64,000 bases of DNA from JANMAT01 sp031359995. Lineage in GTDB: Bacteria; Actinomycetota; Acidimicrobiia; Acidimicrobiales; Ilumatobacteraceae. Within the stretch, counting starts at the first letter, position 1. Every line of letters starts with the position of its first letter. Positions 9,998 through 18,517 of the stretch are shown piece by piece. The notes under the pieces are model-generated. The model ran no database searches, was not told where the DNA came from, and saw only the letters and a list, made by a program, of their open reading frames with translations. The position numbers and the translations under genes are program-made. The stretch lies in the NCBI GenBank assembly GCA_031359995.1, contig JANMAT010000038.1, positions 11,338-75,337 of the forward strand, given 5' to 3'.

Positions 9998-10777
9998 TCA
10001 CCACGGCACGACGTGGGTGACGAGCGAGCCGTCGAGCCACAGGTGCACCGCCATGGCCGGCGCCTCGTCGGTGCGGCTGAACGAGAGCTCGGGCCCGAAC
10101 GTGGGGGCGAACTGGCGGATGCTGCTGGGTGCCATGGTGACCGTGGTGCCCCGCCAGCGGGCGGTGACCGGACGGTGCCCGTGGCCGCAGATGATCCGCT
10201 CGACGTGCGCGTGCCGCTCGATCACTGCGCCGAACGCGTCGGCGTCGTCGAGGTACATGGTGTCGAGCCCGGTGTGTCCGATGCGCAGCGGCGGGTGGTG
10301 CACGGCCACCACCGTGGGCCGCGGGTCGGCGGCCAGCTGGGCGTCGAGCCAGGCGAGCTGGTGGGTGCCCAGGTGGCCGCGCTCGGCACCGGGCACGAGC
10401 GAGTCGAGCACGACGACCCGCACCGCGCCGGCGGTGGCGACGCAGGCGATCGCCGCCGTTGCGATGTCGCACGACTGGGCCGCCGGCAGCACCGCCCGCA
10501 GGGCGTCGCGATCGTCATGGTTGCCGGGCAGCAGCACGTAGGGCGCCCGCAACCGGGCCAACCCGGTCACGAGGGCCTCGTACTCGGCCGGGCGGCCGTG
10601 GTCGGTGAGGTCGCCGGTGACCACGACGAGGTCGACGGCGATGTCGAGGCCGTTCACCGCGGCCACCGCCCGGGCCAGCGCGTCGTCGGCGGTGGCGCCG
10701 TCACGGGCCAGGCGACTGCCGAGGTGCGGATCGGAGAGCTGCACGAGCACGGCAGCCGGGCGGGGGGTGTCGGACAC
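9998..10777 (-). CDS. Metallophosphoesterase, cyclic-nucleotide phosphodiesterase (CpdA/Icc)-like
   Basis: 259 residues from the GTG at 10777. The calcineurin-like metal motifs are present in order: QLSDPHLG (D-x-H) near residue 14, VVVTGDLTDHG (GDxxD) near 52, LLPGNHDDRDAL (GNHD/E) near 83, VAVHHPP near 160 and CGHGHR (GHxH) near 195. This set matches the class III CpdA/Icc group, whose characterised members hydrolyse cAMP or other phosphodiesters. The frame remains open further upstream but the extension crosses the LexA-type box and has poor coding character. The start lies 26 bp from that box, so DNA-damage control is possible. Confidence 0.85.
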   Translation of the reverse strand: MSDTPRPAAVLVQLSDPHLGSRLARDGATADDALARAVAAVNGLDIAVDLVVVTGDLTDHGRPAEYEALVTGLARLRAPYVLLPGNHDDRDALRAVLPAAQSCDIATAAIACVATAGAVRVVVLDSLVPGAERGHLGTHQLAWLDAQLAADPRPTVVAVHHPPLRIGHTGLDTMYLDDADAFGAVIERHAHVERIICGHGHRPVTARWRGTTVTMAPSSIRQFAPTFGPELSFSRTDEAPAMAVHLWLDGSLVTHVVPW

Positions 10778-10803
10778 GGACCCCAGCGTACGGCCTTGTC
10801 GAT

Positions 10804-10817
10804 CGAACACATGTTCG
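10804..10817. promoter_or_regulatory. LexA/SOS-type operator
   Basis: CGAACACATGTTCG is an exact match to the Gram-positive/actinobacterial SOS-box consensus CGAACRNRYGTTCG and is a palindrome apart from its central bases. It lies between the divergent metallophosphoesterase (start 10777) and a small ORF (ATG 10831), so it could repress either or both. Function as a LexA site is inferred from the consensus alone. Confidence 0.65.
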
Positions 10818-10830
10818 GTACGCTCGACCC

Positions 10831-11001
10831 ATGGCGGCCCACGATGACCTGCGACCCCGGGTGGAACGCACCCGGCGGTCGGTGACCATGCTCCCCCCGC
10901 ACTCCACCGCGGCCATCTCCCGCGAGGAGCTGCTCGACCTGCTCTCGCTGGTGCTGGCGCTGGCCGAGGCGGCACCGGCCCGCCCGGCGCCCGCGGCCTG
11001 A
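10831..11001 (+). CDS. Small hypothetical protein (56 aa) directly downstream of the LexA-type box
   Basis: An ATG at 10831, only 13 bp after the SOS-type box, opens a 56-codon frame starting MAAHDDLRPRVERT. It then contains TMLPPHSTAAISREELLDLL and ends in an Ala/Pro-rich tail. Nearly every third position is G or C, as in real genes here. A second in-frame ATG (MLPPHS) near codon 20 is an alternative start. The C-terminal half is a single predicted hydrophobic helix (ELLDLLSLVLALAEAA). No family is recognised. The position suggests a damage-inducible small protein, which is inference. Confidence 0.5.
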   Translation: MAAHDDLRPRVERTRRSVTMLPPHSTAAISREELLDLLSLVLALAEAAPARPAPAA

Positions 11002-11103
11002 GCCGCGGCCCGGGGGGACGCACCACGCTCGTCGGGCAGGGCTAACCTCGCCGGTCCGCAGGGGGCGCGCCGAACCGTCACCGGCCGCCACCAGCATGCT
11101 CGC

Positions 11104-12525
11104 ATGATCCCCGACCCGCCCGAGCCGACCTCCCCGCCCACCGACGCGCCGCGCCGGCGCGACCTCGTCGTGGTGGCCAACCGGCTGCCGGTGCGCCGCA
11201 GCGCCGATAGCGAAGAGTGGGAGCGCAGTCCCGGTGGCCTCGTCGCCGCGCTGGAGCCGGCGGTGCGGTCGAGCCGCACCCGCTGGGTGGGCTGGACGGG
11301 TGACGCCAACGACGACGTCGCGCCGTTCGAGCTCGACGGGCTCACGCTGGAGCCGGTGCCGATCGACAAGGCCGAGGAAGCCCTGTTCTACGGCGGCTTC
11401 TCCAACAGCACGCTGTGGCCGCTCTACCACGACGCCATCTTCGTGCCCCAGTTCCGCGACGACTGGTGGGACGGCTACGTCGCCATCAACCAGCGCTTCG
11501 CCGACCGCACCGCGGCCGTGGCCCCTGCGGGCGCCACGGTCTGGGTCCACGACTACCAACTGCACCTCGTGCCCGAGATGCTGCGGGTGCAACGGCCCGA
11601 CGTGCGCATCGGCTTCTACCTCCACATCCCCTACCCGGCCCAGGAGCTGTTCCTGCGCATCCCGTGGCGGGTGGAGCTCACCCGGGGCATGCTCGGCGCC
11701 GACGTCGTCGGGTTCCAGACGATGGTGGGGGCCGAGAACTTCCGCCTCGTCGCCAAGCGGCTGCTGGGAGCGCGCACGTTCGGCAACCTCGTGGTGCACG
11801 ACGACCGGCAGAGCTACGTGGGCACGTTCCCCGTGGGCATCGACGCCGCCCGCATCGCCGCCATCGCCGCCGAGCCGGCCACCGTGGCCCGGGCCCGCCA
11901 GATCCGCCGCGAGCTCGGCAACCCCCGCACGATCCTGCTCGGCGTCGACCGTCTCGACTACACCAAGGGCATCGAGGTGCGCCTGCGCGCGTACCAGGAA
12001 CTGCTCGACGAGGGTCGCATCGACCCCACCGAGACGGTGCTCGTGCAGATCGCCCAACCGAGCCGCGACGACGTGCCCGGCTACGCCGAGATCCGCACGA
12101 TCGTCGAGCAGATGGTCGGTTCGATCAACGGCGACCACAGCGGTCTCAGCCACGTGGCGGTCAAGTACCTGCACCAGAGCCAGAGCCTGCACGAGCTGAT
12201 CGCCCTCTACCGGGCGGCCGACGTGATGCTCGTCACGCCCTTCCGCGACGGCATGAACCTCGTGGCGAAGGAGTATGTGGCGGCCAAGCTCGACCGTTCG
12301 GGCATCCTGATCCTGTCCGAGTTCGCCGGGGCCGCCCACCAGCTCAAGCGGGCCGTGCTCGTGAACCCCTTCGACGTGAAGGGGTTGAAGCAGGCGATCG
12401 ACGAAGCGGTCAACGGTGACCGCAGCGCGTACCGCCGCCGCATGATGTCCCTCGCCCGCAACGTGCGCCACGACGACGCCGGCCGCTGGGCCCGTGAGTT
12501 CCTAGGAGTGCTGGAGGCACCATGA
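11104..12525 (+). CDS. otsA: Trehalose-6-phosphate synthase
   Basis: Transfers glucose from a nucleotide sugar (UDP-, ADP- or GDP-glucose) to glucose-6-phosphate to give trehalose-6-phosphate. GT20 family, 473 residues. Visible blocks are LVVVANRLPVRR and SPGGLVAALEP at the N-terminus, WVHDYQLHLVPEML near 150, HIPYPAQE near 178, LGVDRLDYTKGIE near 280 and ALYRAADVMLVTPFRDGMNLVAKEY near 370. ATG at 11104 is preceded by an intergenic stretch without another gene. The stop overlaps the next gene's ATGATG start by 4 bp, so synthase and phosphatase are translationally coupled. Confidence 0.95.
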   Translation: MIPDPPEPTSPPTDAPRRRDLVVVANRLPVRRSADSEEWERSPGGLVAALEPAVRSSRTRWVGWTGDANDDVAPFELDGLTLEPVPIDKAEEALFYGGFSNSTLWPLYHDAIFVPQFRDDWWDGYVAINQRFADRTAAVAPAGATVWVHDYQLHLVPEMLRVQRPDVRIGFYLHIPYPAQELFLRIPWRVELTRGMLGADVVGFQTMVGAENFRLVAKRLLGARTFGNLVVHDDRQSYVGTFPVGIDAARIAAIAAEPATVARARQIRRELGNPRTILLGVDRLDYTKGIEVRLRAYQELLDEGRIDPTETVLVQIAQPSRDDVPGYAEIRTIVEQMVGSINGDHSGLSHVAVKYLHQSQSLHELIALYRAADVMLVTPFRDGMNLVAKEYVAAKLDRSGILILSEFAGAAHQLKRAVLVNPFDVKGLKQAIDEAVNGDRSAYRRRMMSLARNVRHDDAGRWAREFLGVLEAP

Positions 12526-15071
12526 TGTTGCCCGACCTCGATGCGGCCATCGACGCCGTCGCCGCGTCGCCGGTGGTACTCGTCGCCTGCGACTACGACG
12601 GCACGCTCGCCGAGCACGTCGACGACCCCGACCGGGCCTTCCCGGTGCGCGAGTCGATCATCGCCCTGCGCTCCCTGGCCGCCCTGCCCGACACCCATGT
12701 GGCGGTGATCTCGGGGCGCGCCATGCGCGACCTGGCATCGCTCAGCCGGCTGCCCGACGAGATCCACCTCGTCGGCTCCCACGGGTCCGAGTTCGAAGCC
12801 GGCTTCGTCACCGGGCTCGACGACCCGGCGCGGGTGCTGCTCGACGGCCTCACCGCCGACCTGCGCCAGATGGCGGCGTCCGTGCCCGGTTCGCTGGTCG
12901 AGCGCAAGCCGGCGAGCCTGGCGTTCCACTACCGCTCGGTCGACCCGGCCACGGTGCCCGGACTGGTCGACAGCATCCTGAGCGGGCCGGCCATGCGGGC
13001 CGGCGTGCGGGTCAAGCACGGCAAGAACGTGATCGAGCTGGCGGTGGTCGACACCGACAAGGGTGCGGCCATCACCCGGCTGCGCCAGCTGGTCGGCGCC
13101 GACGTGGTGCTGTTCATGGGCGACGACGTCACCGACGAGGACGCCTTCGCCGTGCTCGCCGGGCCCGACGTGGGCGTGAAGGTCGGCGCCGGCGACACCA
13201 AGGCCGGCCACCGCGTGGCCGACCCGCGCGCCATCGCCCAGTTGCTCGCCACCATGTTCGAGCGGCGGCGGGCCTGGCTCGAGGGCGACGCCGCGCCGCC
13301 CATCGAACGTCACAGCCTGCTCTCCGACCAGCGCACCCTCGCGCTCGTCACGCCCGATGCCCGCGTGTCGTGGCTGTGCCACCCGCGCGTCGACTCGCCC
13401 GCGGTGATGGCCGAGCTGCTCGGCGGGCCGTCGGCCGGTGGCTTCGGCGTCTCGCCCGACCCGTACCGTCCGCCCCTCGAGCAGCGCTACGTCGGCGACT
13501 CGATGGTGGTGGAGACGCGCTGGGCCGACCTGCGCGTCACCGACTACCTCGACGTGTCGCACGGCCGCGTGTACGAAGCGCCGGGCCGCACCGATCTGGT
13601 GCGCGTGCTCGAGGGCCACGGCCCGGTGCTCATCGATTACGCACCCCGATTCGACTTCGGGCGCGTCGAGTCGCACTTCGAACCCACCGAGGACGGCCTC
13701 ACCCTGCTCGGCTCGTCCGACATCATCCGCCTGCGCGCCCCGGGCGTCACGTGGGAGATCGTCGCCGAGGGTCAGCACCAGCGCGCCCGCGGCCGGGCCG
13801 TGCTCAAGCCGGGTGAGCCCCTCGTGCTCGAGATGCAGCTCGGCGGCAACGGCGCCGGCGCCTGGGCCGCCAACGAGCCCGACCGCCGCCGTGGCACCAT
13901 CGAGCACTGGGACCGCTGGGCCGCCGCCCTGCGCCTGCCACCGGTCGCGCCGACCATGGTGCGCCGCAGCGCTCTGCTGCTCAAGGCCCTGTGCTACCAG
14001 CCCACCGGGTCGATCCTGGCCGCCGGCACCACCAGCCTGCCCGAGTCGATCGGCGGCGTGCGCAACTGGGACTACCGCTACTGCTGGCCGCGCGACGGCG
14101 CGGTGGCGGCCAGCGCTCTGCTCGCGGTGGGCAGCTCGTACGAGGCGGTCGCCTTCCTCGACTGGTTGAGCGACCGTGTCGCCAACGTGAGCCACCCCGA
14201 GCGACTGCGGCCCCTGTACCAGGTAGTCGGTGACGACTACATCCCCGAGGCCGTGATCCCCACGCTGAAGGGCTACCTGGGGTCGCGGCCGGTGCGCATC
14301 GGCAACCTGGCCGAGCACCAGGTGCAGATGGACATGTTCGGTCCCATCGTCGATCTGGTGCGCCGGCTCGGCCAGGCCGGTGTGATGATCGGCGACCGCT
14401 ACTGGAACCTGGTCGTGGCCATCGGTGACGCGGTGTGCCGCCGCTGGTCCGAACCCGACCACGGCATCTGGGAGGAGCGCCGCCAGCGCCGCCACCACGT
14501 GCACTCGAAGGTCATGTGCTGGCTCGTGCTCGATGCCGGCATCGCCATCGCCCACGCGTCGGGTCGACCCGTGCCAGAGCACTGGACCACGGCGCGCGCC
14601 GAGGTCCACGCCGACGTGCTGGAGCACGGCTGGAACGCGCGTGTCGGCGCGTTCACCGGGGCCTACGGCGACGACGACGTGGACGCCGCCGTGCTGCAGC
14701 TCGGCCTGGTGGGCTTCCTACCCCACGACGACGCCCGCGTGCGCTCCACCGTGGCCGCGGTGGAGCGCGAGCTGCGCACCGGCGAGATCGTGTACCGCTA
14801 CAAGCACGACGACGGCCTGCCCGGCAAGGAGGGTGGTTTCCTGCTGTGCACGGCCTGGCTCATCGAGACCCTCGCCCAGACCGGCCGTGAGGCCGATGCC
14901 CGCTCGTTGTTCGAGCGCTACATCGACCTGGCCGGCCCCACCGGCCTGCTGGCCGAGCAGTTCGACCCCGACACCGAGAAGGCGCTCGGCAACATCCCGC
15001 AGGCCTACAGCCACGCCGGGCTCATCCAGTCGGCCTGCACCCTGGCCCGCCTGCCCACGCGGGGCTGGTAG
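12522..15071 (+). CDS. Trehalose-6-phosphate phosphatase fused to a GH15 glucoamylase/trehalase-like domain
   Basis: 849 residues in one open frame with two enzymatic halves. Residues ~1-245 are an OtsB-type HAD phosphatase: VACDYDGTLAEH (catalytic Asp pair), VAVISGRAMRDL, GSHGSEFE, KPASLAFHYR and VLFMGDDVTDEDAF. Residues ~265-849 are a glycoside hydrolase family 15 protein: SLLSDQRTLALVTPDARVSWL, LPESIGGVRNWDYRYCWPRD, IWEERRQRRHHVHSKVMCW (general acid region) and LAEQFDPDTEKALGNIPQAYSHAGL (general base region). GH15 members include glucoamylases and actinobacterial trehalases. So the polypeptide could make trehalose and also hydrolyse it or another glucoside; which substrate the GH15 half uses is unknown. 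Confidence 0.9.
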   Translation: MMLPDLDAAIDAVAASPVVLVACDYDGTLAEHVDDPDRAFPVRESIIALRSLAALPDTHVAVISGRAMRDLASLSRLPDEIHLVGSHGSEFEAGFVTGLDDPARVLLDGLTADLRQMAASVPGSLVERKPASLAFHYRSVDPATVPGLVDSILSGPAMRAGVRVKHGKNVIELAVVDTDKGAAITRLRQLVGADVVLFMGDDVTDEDAFAVLAGPDVGVKVGAGDTKAGHRVADPRAIAQLLATMFERRRAWLEGDAAPPIERHSLLSDQRTLALVTPDARVSWLCHPRVDSPAVMAELLGGPSAGGFGVSPDPYRPPLEQRYVGDSMVVETRWADLRVTDYLDVSHGRVYEAPGRTDLVRVLEGHGPVLIDYAPRFDFGRVESHFEPTEDGLTLLGSSDIIRLRAPGVTWEIVAEGQHQRARGRAVLKPGEPLVLEMQLGGNGAGAWAANEPDRRRGTIEHWDRWAAALRLPPVAPTMVRRSALLLKALCYQPTGSILAAGTTSLPESIGGVRNWDYRYCWPRDGAVAASALLAVGSSYEAVAFLDWLSDRVANVSHPERLRPLYQVVGDDYIPEAVIPTLKGYLGSRPVRIGNLAEHQVQMDMFGPIVDLVRRLGQAGVMIGDRYWNLVVAIGDAVCRRWSEPDHGIWEERRQRRHHVHSKVMCWLVLDAGIAIAHASGRPVPEHWTTARAEVHADVLEHGWNARVGAFTGAYGDDDVDAAVLQLGLVGFLPHDDARVRSTVAAVERELRTGEIVYRYKHDDGLPGKEGGFLLCTAWLIETLAQTGREADARSLFERYIDLAGPTGLLAEQFDPDTEKALGNIPQAYSHAGLIQSACTLARLPTRGW

Positions 15072-15082
15072 GCGCGGCCCAC

Positions 15083-15967
15083 CTACGCCCGGTTGGCCAC
15101 CAGTTCGGTCTCGGCACCGTGCTGGTGGTCGACCACGCCGGCCAGACGCCGGTGGCCCTTGTGTCCGGTGACGCCGTACACCACGCAGAACAAGGCGAAG
15201 TTCACCAGCACGATGGTGGCGCCCGACGACACGTCCAGGTGGTAGCTGAGGTACATGCCCACCAGCCCCGACAGGCCGCCGATGGTGCTCGACAGCACGA
15301 GCATGCGCTTGAACGAGTGGGTGAGCATGCGGGCGATGACCGGCGGGATCACCAGCGCGGCGGCGATGAGGGTGACGCCCAGCACCTTCATGCTGGCGAG
15401 GATGGCGAAGCTCAGCAGCAGCATGAGCAGCGCGTCGATGCGGCTCGTGTTCACGCCGTACACGTCGGCGACCTCGGGGTCGAACGTGGTGAACAGCATG
15501 GGGCGGTAGAAGGCGATGACCACCGCGGCGGTGACCACGGCGACCACGAGGATGATGACCATGTCGGTGGTGGACACGCCGAGCACGCTGCCGAACACGG
15601 TGGCCTCGATGCTCTGCTTCACCCGGCTGTAGAGGCCGAGCAGGGCGATGCCGAAGGCGAAGCTGGCCGTGGTGATCACGCCGATGGCGGCGTCACCACC
15701 GATGATGCGCCGCCGCGTCACCCGGCTCACCGCCAGACCCGACGCCAGCCCCCAGAGACCGGCACCGAAGAAGAAGTTCACCCCGATCGCGGCGCACACC
15801 GCGGCCCCGCCGAAGATGGCGTGCGACAGGCCGTGGCCGATGTAGCTCATGCCCCGCAGGGTGACGAACACACCGAGCAGGCCGCACAGGGCGCCGGCCA
15901 CGGTGCACACCACGAGGGCGTGGCGGAGGAACTCGAACTGGAACGGTTCGATCAGGCTGTGCCACAT
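15083..15967 (-). CDS. znuB: Zinc/manganese ABC transporter permease
   Basis: 294 residues with about eight or nine hydrophobic segments, an ABC-3 family membrane permease. Characteristic stretches are the N-terminal GALCGLLGVFVTLRGMSYIGHGLSHAIFGG and, near residue 200, MKVLGVTLIAAALVIPPVIA. It forms the channel through which the cation delivered by the binding protein crosses the membrane. ATG at 15967 lies one base after the ATPase stop, and the family alignment begins here, so the longer open frame upstream is not used. The soluble C-terminal tail has several His residues (GHKGHRR, VDHQHG), which could bind metal. Confidence 0.9.
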   Translation of the reverse strand: MWHSLIEPFQFEFLRHALVVCTVAGALCGLLGVFVTLRGMSYIGHGLSHAIFGGAAVCAAIGVNFFFGAGLWGLASGLAVSRVTRRRIIGGDAAIGVITTASFAFGIALLGLYSRVKQSIEATVFGSVLGVSTTDMVIILVVAVVTAAVVIAFYRPMLFTTFDPEVADVYGVNTSRIDALLMLLLSFAILASMKVLGVTLIAAALVIPPVIARMLTHSFKRMLVLSSTIGGLSGLVGMYLSYHLDVSSGATIVLVNFALFCVVYGVTGHKGHRRLAGVVDHQHGAETELVANRA

Positions 15968-15968
15968 G

Positions 15969-16778
15969 TCAGGACACCCCGCCGAGCCGGCTGGGCGCCC
16001 AGCGGCCTTCGACGACCAGCGGCATGCCGGCGTGCTCCAGCACCTCCATGGGAGCGCCGTAGGTCGCTTCCAGCACCGCCGGCGTGAGCACGTCACGCGG
16101 GGCGCCCTCGCCCATGATGCGCGTGTGCAGGCACACCAGCCGGGGCAGGTGGGCGGCGATGCCGTTCAGGTCGTGGGTGGTGACCACCACGGCGAGGCCG
16201 TCGTGGTGCAGCTCTTCGAGCACGTGCAGCACCTCGTGGCGGGTGCGCACGTCGACGCCGGAGGTGGGTTCGTCCATGAGCAGCAGGTCGGGTTCGCTGA
16301 ACAGAGCGCGGGCGATGAACACCCGTTGCTGCTGACCACCCGAGAGCTGGCGGATGTGACGATCGGCCAGGTCGCCGATGCCCAGACGGGTCAGCACGGT
16401 CTGCACCCGCTCGCACTCGGCGTCGTTGGCCCACGGGCCGCGGCGCCGGCCACGTGACGACATCAGCACCGTTTCGAACACGGTGACGGGGAAGTTCCAG
16501 TTGATCGTCTCCACCTGGGGCACGTAGCCGACGCGCACGCCGGGGCGGCGCACGACCGAGCCGTGGTCGGGGGTGACCAGGCCGAGCAGCACGCGCAGCA
16601 GCGTGGTCTTGCCCGACCCCGACGGGCCGACGATGCCGAGGAAGTCGGACGGGCGCACGGCGAGATCGATGTGGTCGAGCACGGCGGGGCCACGGCCGTA
16701 GCGGCACGTGACGCCGCGCAGGGCCACCAGCGGATCGATGGACACGGGACGTTCGGTGGCGGCGGACGTGGCGATCAC
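15969..16778 (-). CDS. znuC: Zinc/manganese ABC transporter ATP-binding protein
   Basis: 269 residues. Walker A is GPSGSGKTTLLR near 45-53, a Q-loop follows (GYVPQVETINW), the ABC signature is LSGGQQQRVFIARAL near 144, Walker B is LLLMDEPTSGVD and the H-loop is VVVTTHDL. Energises import by ZnuB. The GTG start at 16778 overlaps the binding-protein stop by 4 bp. QVETINWNFPVTV is typical of the Zn/Mn (TroB/ZnuC) group rather than of other ABC classes, agreeing with the neighbouring permease and SBP. Confidence 0.92.
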   Translation of the reverse strand: MIATSAATERPVSIDPLVALRGVTCRYGRGPAVLDHIDLAVRPSDFLGIVGPSGSGKTTLLRVLLGLVTPDHGSVVRRPGVRVGYVPQVETINWNFPVTVFETVLMSSRGRRRGPWANDAECERVQTVLTRLGIGDLADRHIRQLSGGQQQRVFIARALFSEPDLLLMDEPTSGVDVRTRHEVLHVLEELHHDGLAVVVTTHDLNGIAAHLPRLVCLHTRIMGEGAPRDVLTPAVLEATYGAPMEVLEHAGMPLVVEGRWAPSRLGGVS

Positions 16779-17866
16779 TGGGGGTACTCCGCGCTGTCCT
16801 TGGACACGTCGCTCGCATCGAACGCGGCGAGCTTGGTGCCGTCGCCGCCGAGGGCGGTGACCATGGTGACGAAATCGAACTTCATGAGCCCGAGGAACGA
16901 GTGGTCGGCGTCGCCCGGTGCGCCCGGCAGGTCGTCGTCACGCAGCTTGTCGACGTACTTGACCCCGGTCTCGCTGGCGAGCTGTTCGAGCACCGGGCTC
17001 GGGAACACCTCGGAGCCGAAGATGGCGGGAACCTTCGTCTTCTTGATCTGGGTGATCAACGAAGCGACCTCCTTGGGTGTGGGGTCCTCGAAGTTCGACA
17101 CCTGGATGGCGCCGATCACGGTCCACCCGTAGTGGGCGGCGAAGTAGGCGTAGGCGTCATGGTAGGTGAGCAGCACCCGGTTGGCGGGCGGCACCGACGC
17201 GGTGGCGTCCTTCATGAACTGGTCGAGTTGGTCGAGCTTGGCCGCGTAGGTGGTGTAGTTGGCCTGATACGTCGCCGCGTTGCCCGGATCGGCCTTGCCG
17301 AGCACCGAGGCGGCGATGGCGGCGTAGCACCTGGCCATGGGCGGGTTCGTCCACAGGTGCGGATTCGGCTTGCCGCCGTCCTTCGGGAACGAGAAGTCGA
17401 AGATGTACTGCTCGGGCACCAGGGTGAGCGTGCCGACCTCGACGATCTGGCCGCCCTGGGGGACGTTCTTCTCGGCGATCTCCTTGGTGGGGTCCTCGAG
17501 CTTGAGGCCGTTCACCACCACGACGTCGGCCTTGCTCATCACCTCGGCCACGCTCGGCTTGGGCTCGTAGGTGTGGGAGTCCTCACCTTCGGGGATCACC
17601 CCGGTGACGGCGGCCGCCTCGCCGGCGATGTTGGCCACGATCGACGTGATCGGCGCCACGGTGGTGACCACCTGCAGCTTCCCGCCCGCCCGCGGACCGG
17701 TGGCGGCGGTGCCGGCGCCGGTGGCGGCGGCCGGGCAGGTGAACGCGGCCACCTTCTCCTTGGCGGCGGCACTGTCGTCGGCCGCGGCACCCGACGAGGA
17801 ACTGCTCCCGCATGCGGTGAGCGACAAGGCCCCCACGAGAACCACACCGGTGACGACTCGACGCAT
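16775..17866 (-). CDS. znuA: Zinc/manganese ABC transporter substrate-binding lipoprotein
   Basis: 363 residues from the ATG at 17866. The signal peptide MRRVVTGVVLVGALSLTACG ends in an LTAC lipobox, so it should be a membrane-anchored lipoprotein. The mature part follows the ZnuA/TroA (cluster A-I) fold: LQVVTTVAPITSIVANIAG, then GEDSHTYEPKPS (first His ligand), PHLWTNPPMA (second His), LTYHDAYAYFAAHYG (third His) and IFGSEVFPSPVLEQLASETG. First gene of a three-gene operon (binding protein, ATPase, permease) running away from the divergent Fur-family regulator. Zn versus Mn cannot be decided from sequence alone. Confidence 0.92.
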   Translation of the reverse strand: MRRVVTGVVLVGALSLTACGSSSSSGAAADDSAAAKEKVAAFTCPAAATGAGTAATGPRAGGKLQVVTTVAPITSIVANIAGEAAAVTGVIPEGEDSHTYEPKPSVAEVMSKADVVVVNGLKLEDPTKEIAEKNVPQGGQIVEVGTLTLVPEQYIFDFSFPKDGGKPNPHLWTNPPMARCYAAIAASVLGKADPGNAATYQANYTTYAAKLDQLDQFMKDATASVPPANRVLLTYHDAYAYFAAHYGWTVIGAIQVSNFEDPTPKEVASLITQIKKTKVPAIFGSEVFPSPVLEQLASETGVKYVDKLRDDDLPGAPGDADHSFLGLMKFDFVTMVTALGGDGTKLAAFDASDVSKDSAEYPQ

Positions 17867-17889
17867 CTGCACTCCCCCGAACCTAGCTT

Positions 17890-17925
17890 GTTGCGAGCAG
17901 CTCGCCATTGCGGATTGCTCGCAAC
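17890..17925. promoter_or_regulatory. Inverted repeat in the znuA/fur divergent promoter region
   Basis: GTTGCGAGCA at 17890-17899 is repeated in inverted orientation as TGCTCGCAAC at 17916-17925. A smaller nested palindrome, GCGAGCAGCTCGC, lies at 17894-17906, and CAGCTCGCC is repeated directly after the second arm. The 174-bp gap between znuA and the Fur-family gene has no other gene, so this is a candidate metal-responsive operator. It does not match the TGaaAatcatTttCA-type Zur box I know from streptomycetes. Confidence 0.4.
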
Positions 17926-18040
17926 AGCTCGCCTAGTGTTCGATGCCGATGGCGGCTCCGGATCATCGGACGACATCTGTCACACGACGCGGTCCACGGT
18001 TCCGCCGTCGTAGGGTGACCTCGCACGAAAGGCACCCTCG

Positions 18041-18505
18041 ATGACCACACCCGGTCGTAGCAGCCCCGCCGCCCCCGAGACCGAGGACGACGCACTGGCG
18101 CGCCTGCGGGCCCAGGGCGGGCGCATCACCCGGGCCCGCCGCGAGCTGGTCGCCTACTTCTTCGCCACCGCCGAAGGTGTCACCGCCGAAGACATCATCG
18201 AGCACTTCCCCGACGTCGATGCCGCCACCGTCTACCGGTCGCTGGCCAGCCTGGAGCAGGCCGGCATCATCGAGCACACCCATCTCGGCCACGGCCCCGC
18301 CACCTGGGTGCGGGCCGGCCTGCTCGCCGTGCCCGTGGTGTGCGAGCAGTGCGGCGCGGTGGTGCACGTACCGCGCGACGAGTTCGCCGCGCTCAGCGAG
18401 CGACTTCAGGCCGGGTACGGCTTCACCGTCGACCTCCACCACTTCGCCATGACCGGCCGCTGCCGACGCTGCGCCGCCGGCCGCAAGCGCCCGACGAAGC
18501 CCTGA
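18041..18505 (+). CDS. Fur-family metal regulator, probably Zur
   Basis: 154 residues. An N-terminal winged helix (RITRARRELVAYFFATAEGVTAEDIIEHF, then DAATVYRSLASLEQAGII) is followed by a dimerisation domain with two CxxC pairs, CEQC near 102 and CRRC near 143, that bind structural zinc in Fur proteins. Divergent from the znuABC operon, so a Zur-type repressor of zinc uptake is the natural reading; Mur or Fur specificity cannot be excluded. ATG at 18041. It converges on the formate dehydrogenase gene with only 12 bp between the stops. Confidence 0.85.
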   Translation: MTTPGRSSPAAPETEDDALARLRAQGGRITRARRELVAYFFATAEGVTAEDIIEHFPDVDAATVYRSLASLEQAGIIEHTHLGHGPATWVRAGLLAVPVVCEQCGAVVHVPRDEFAALSERLQAGYGFTVDLHHFAMTGRCRRCAAGRKRPTKP

Positions 18506-18517
18506 CCCGCGGCGCCC

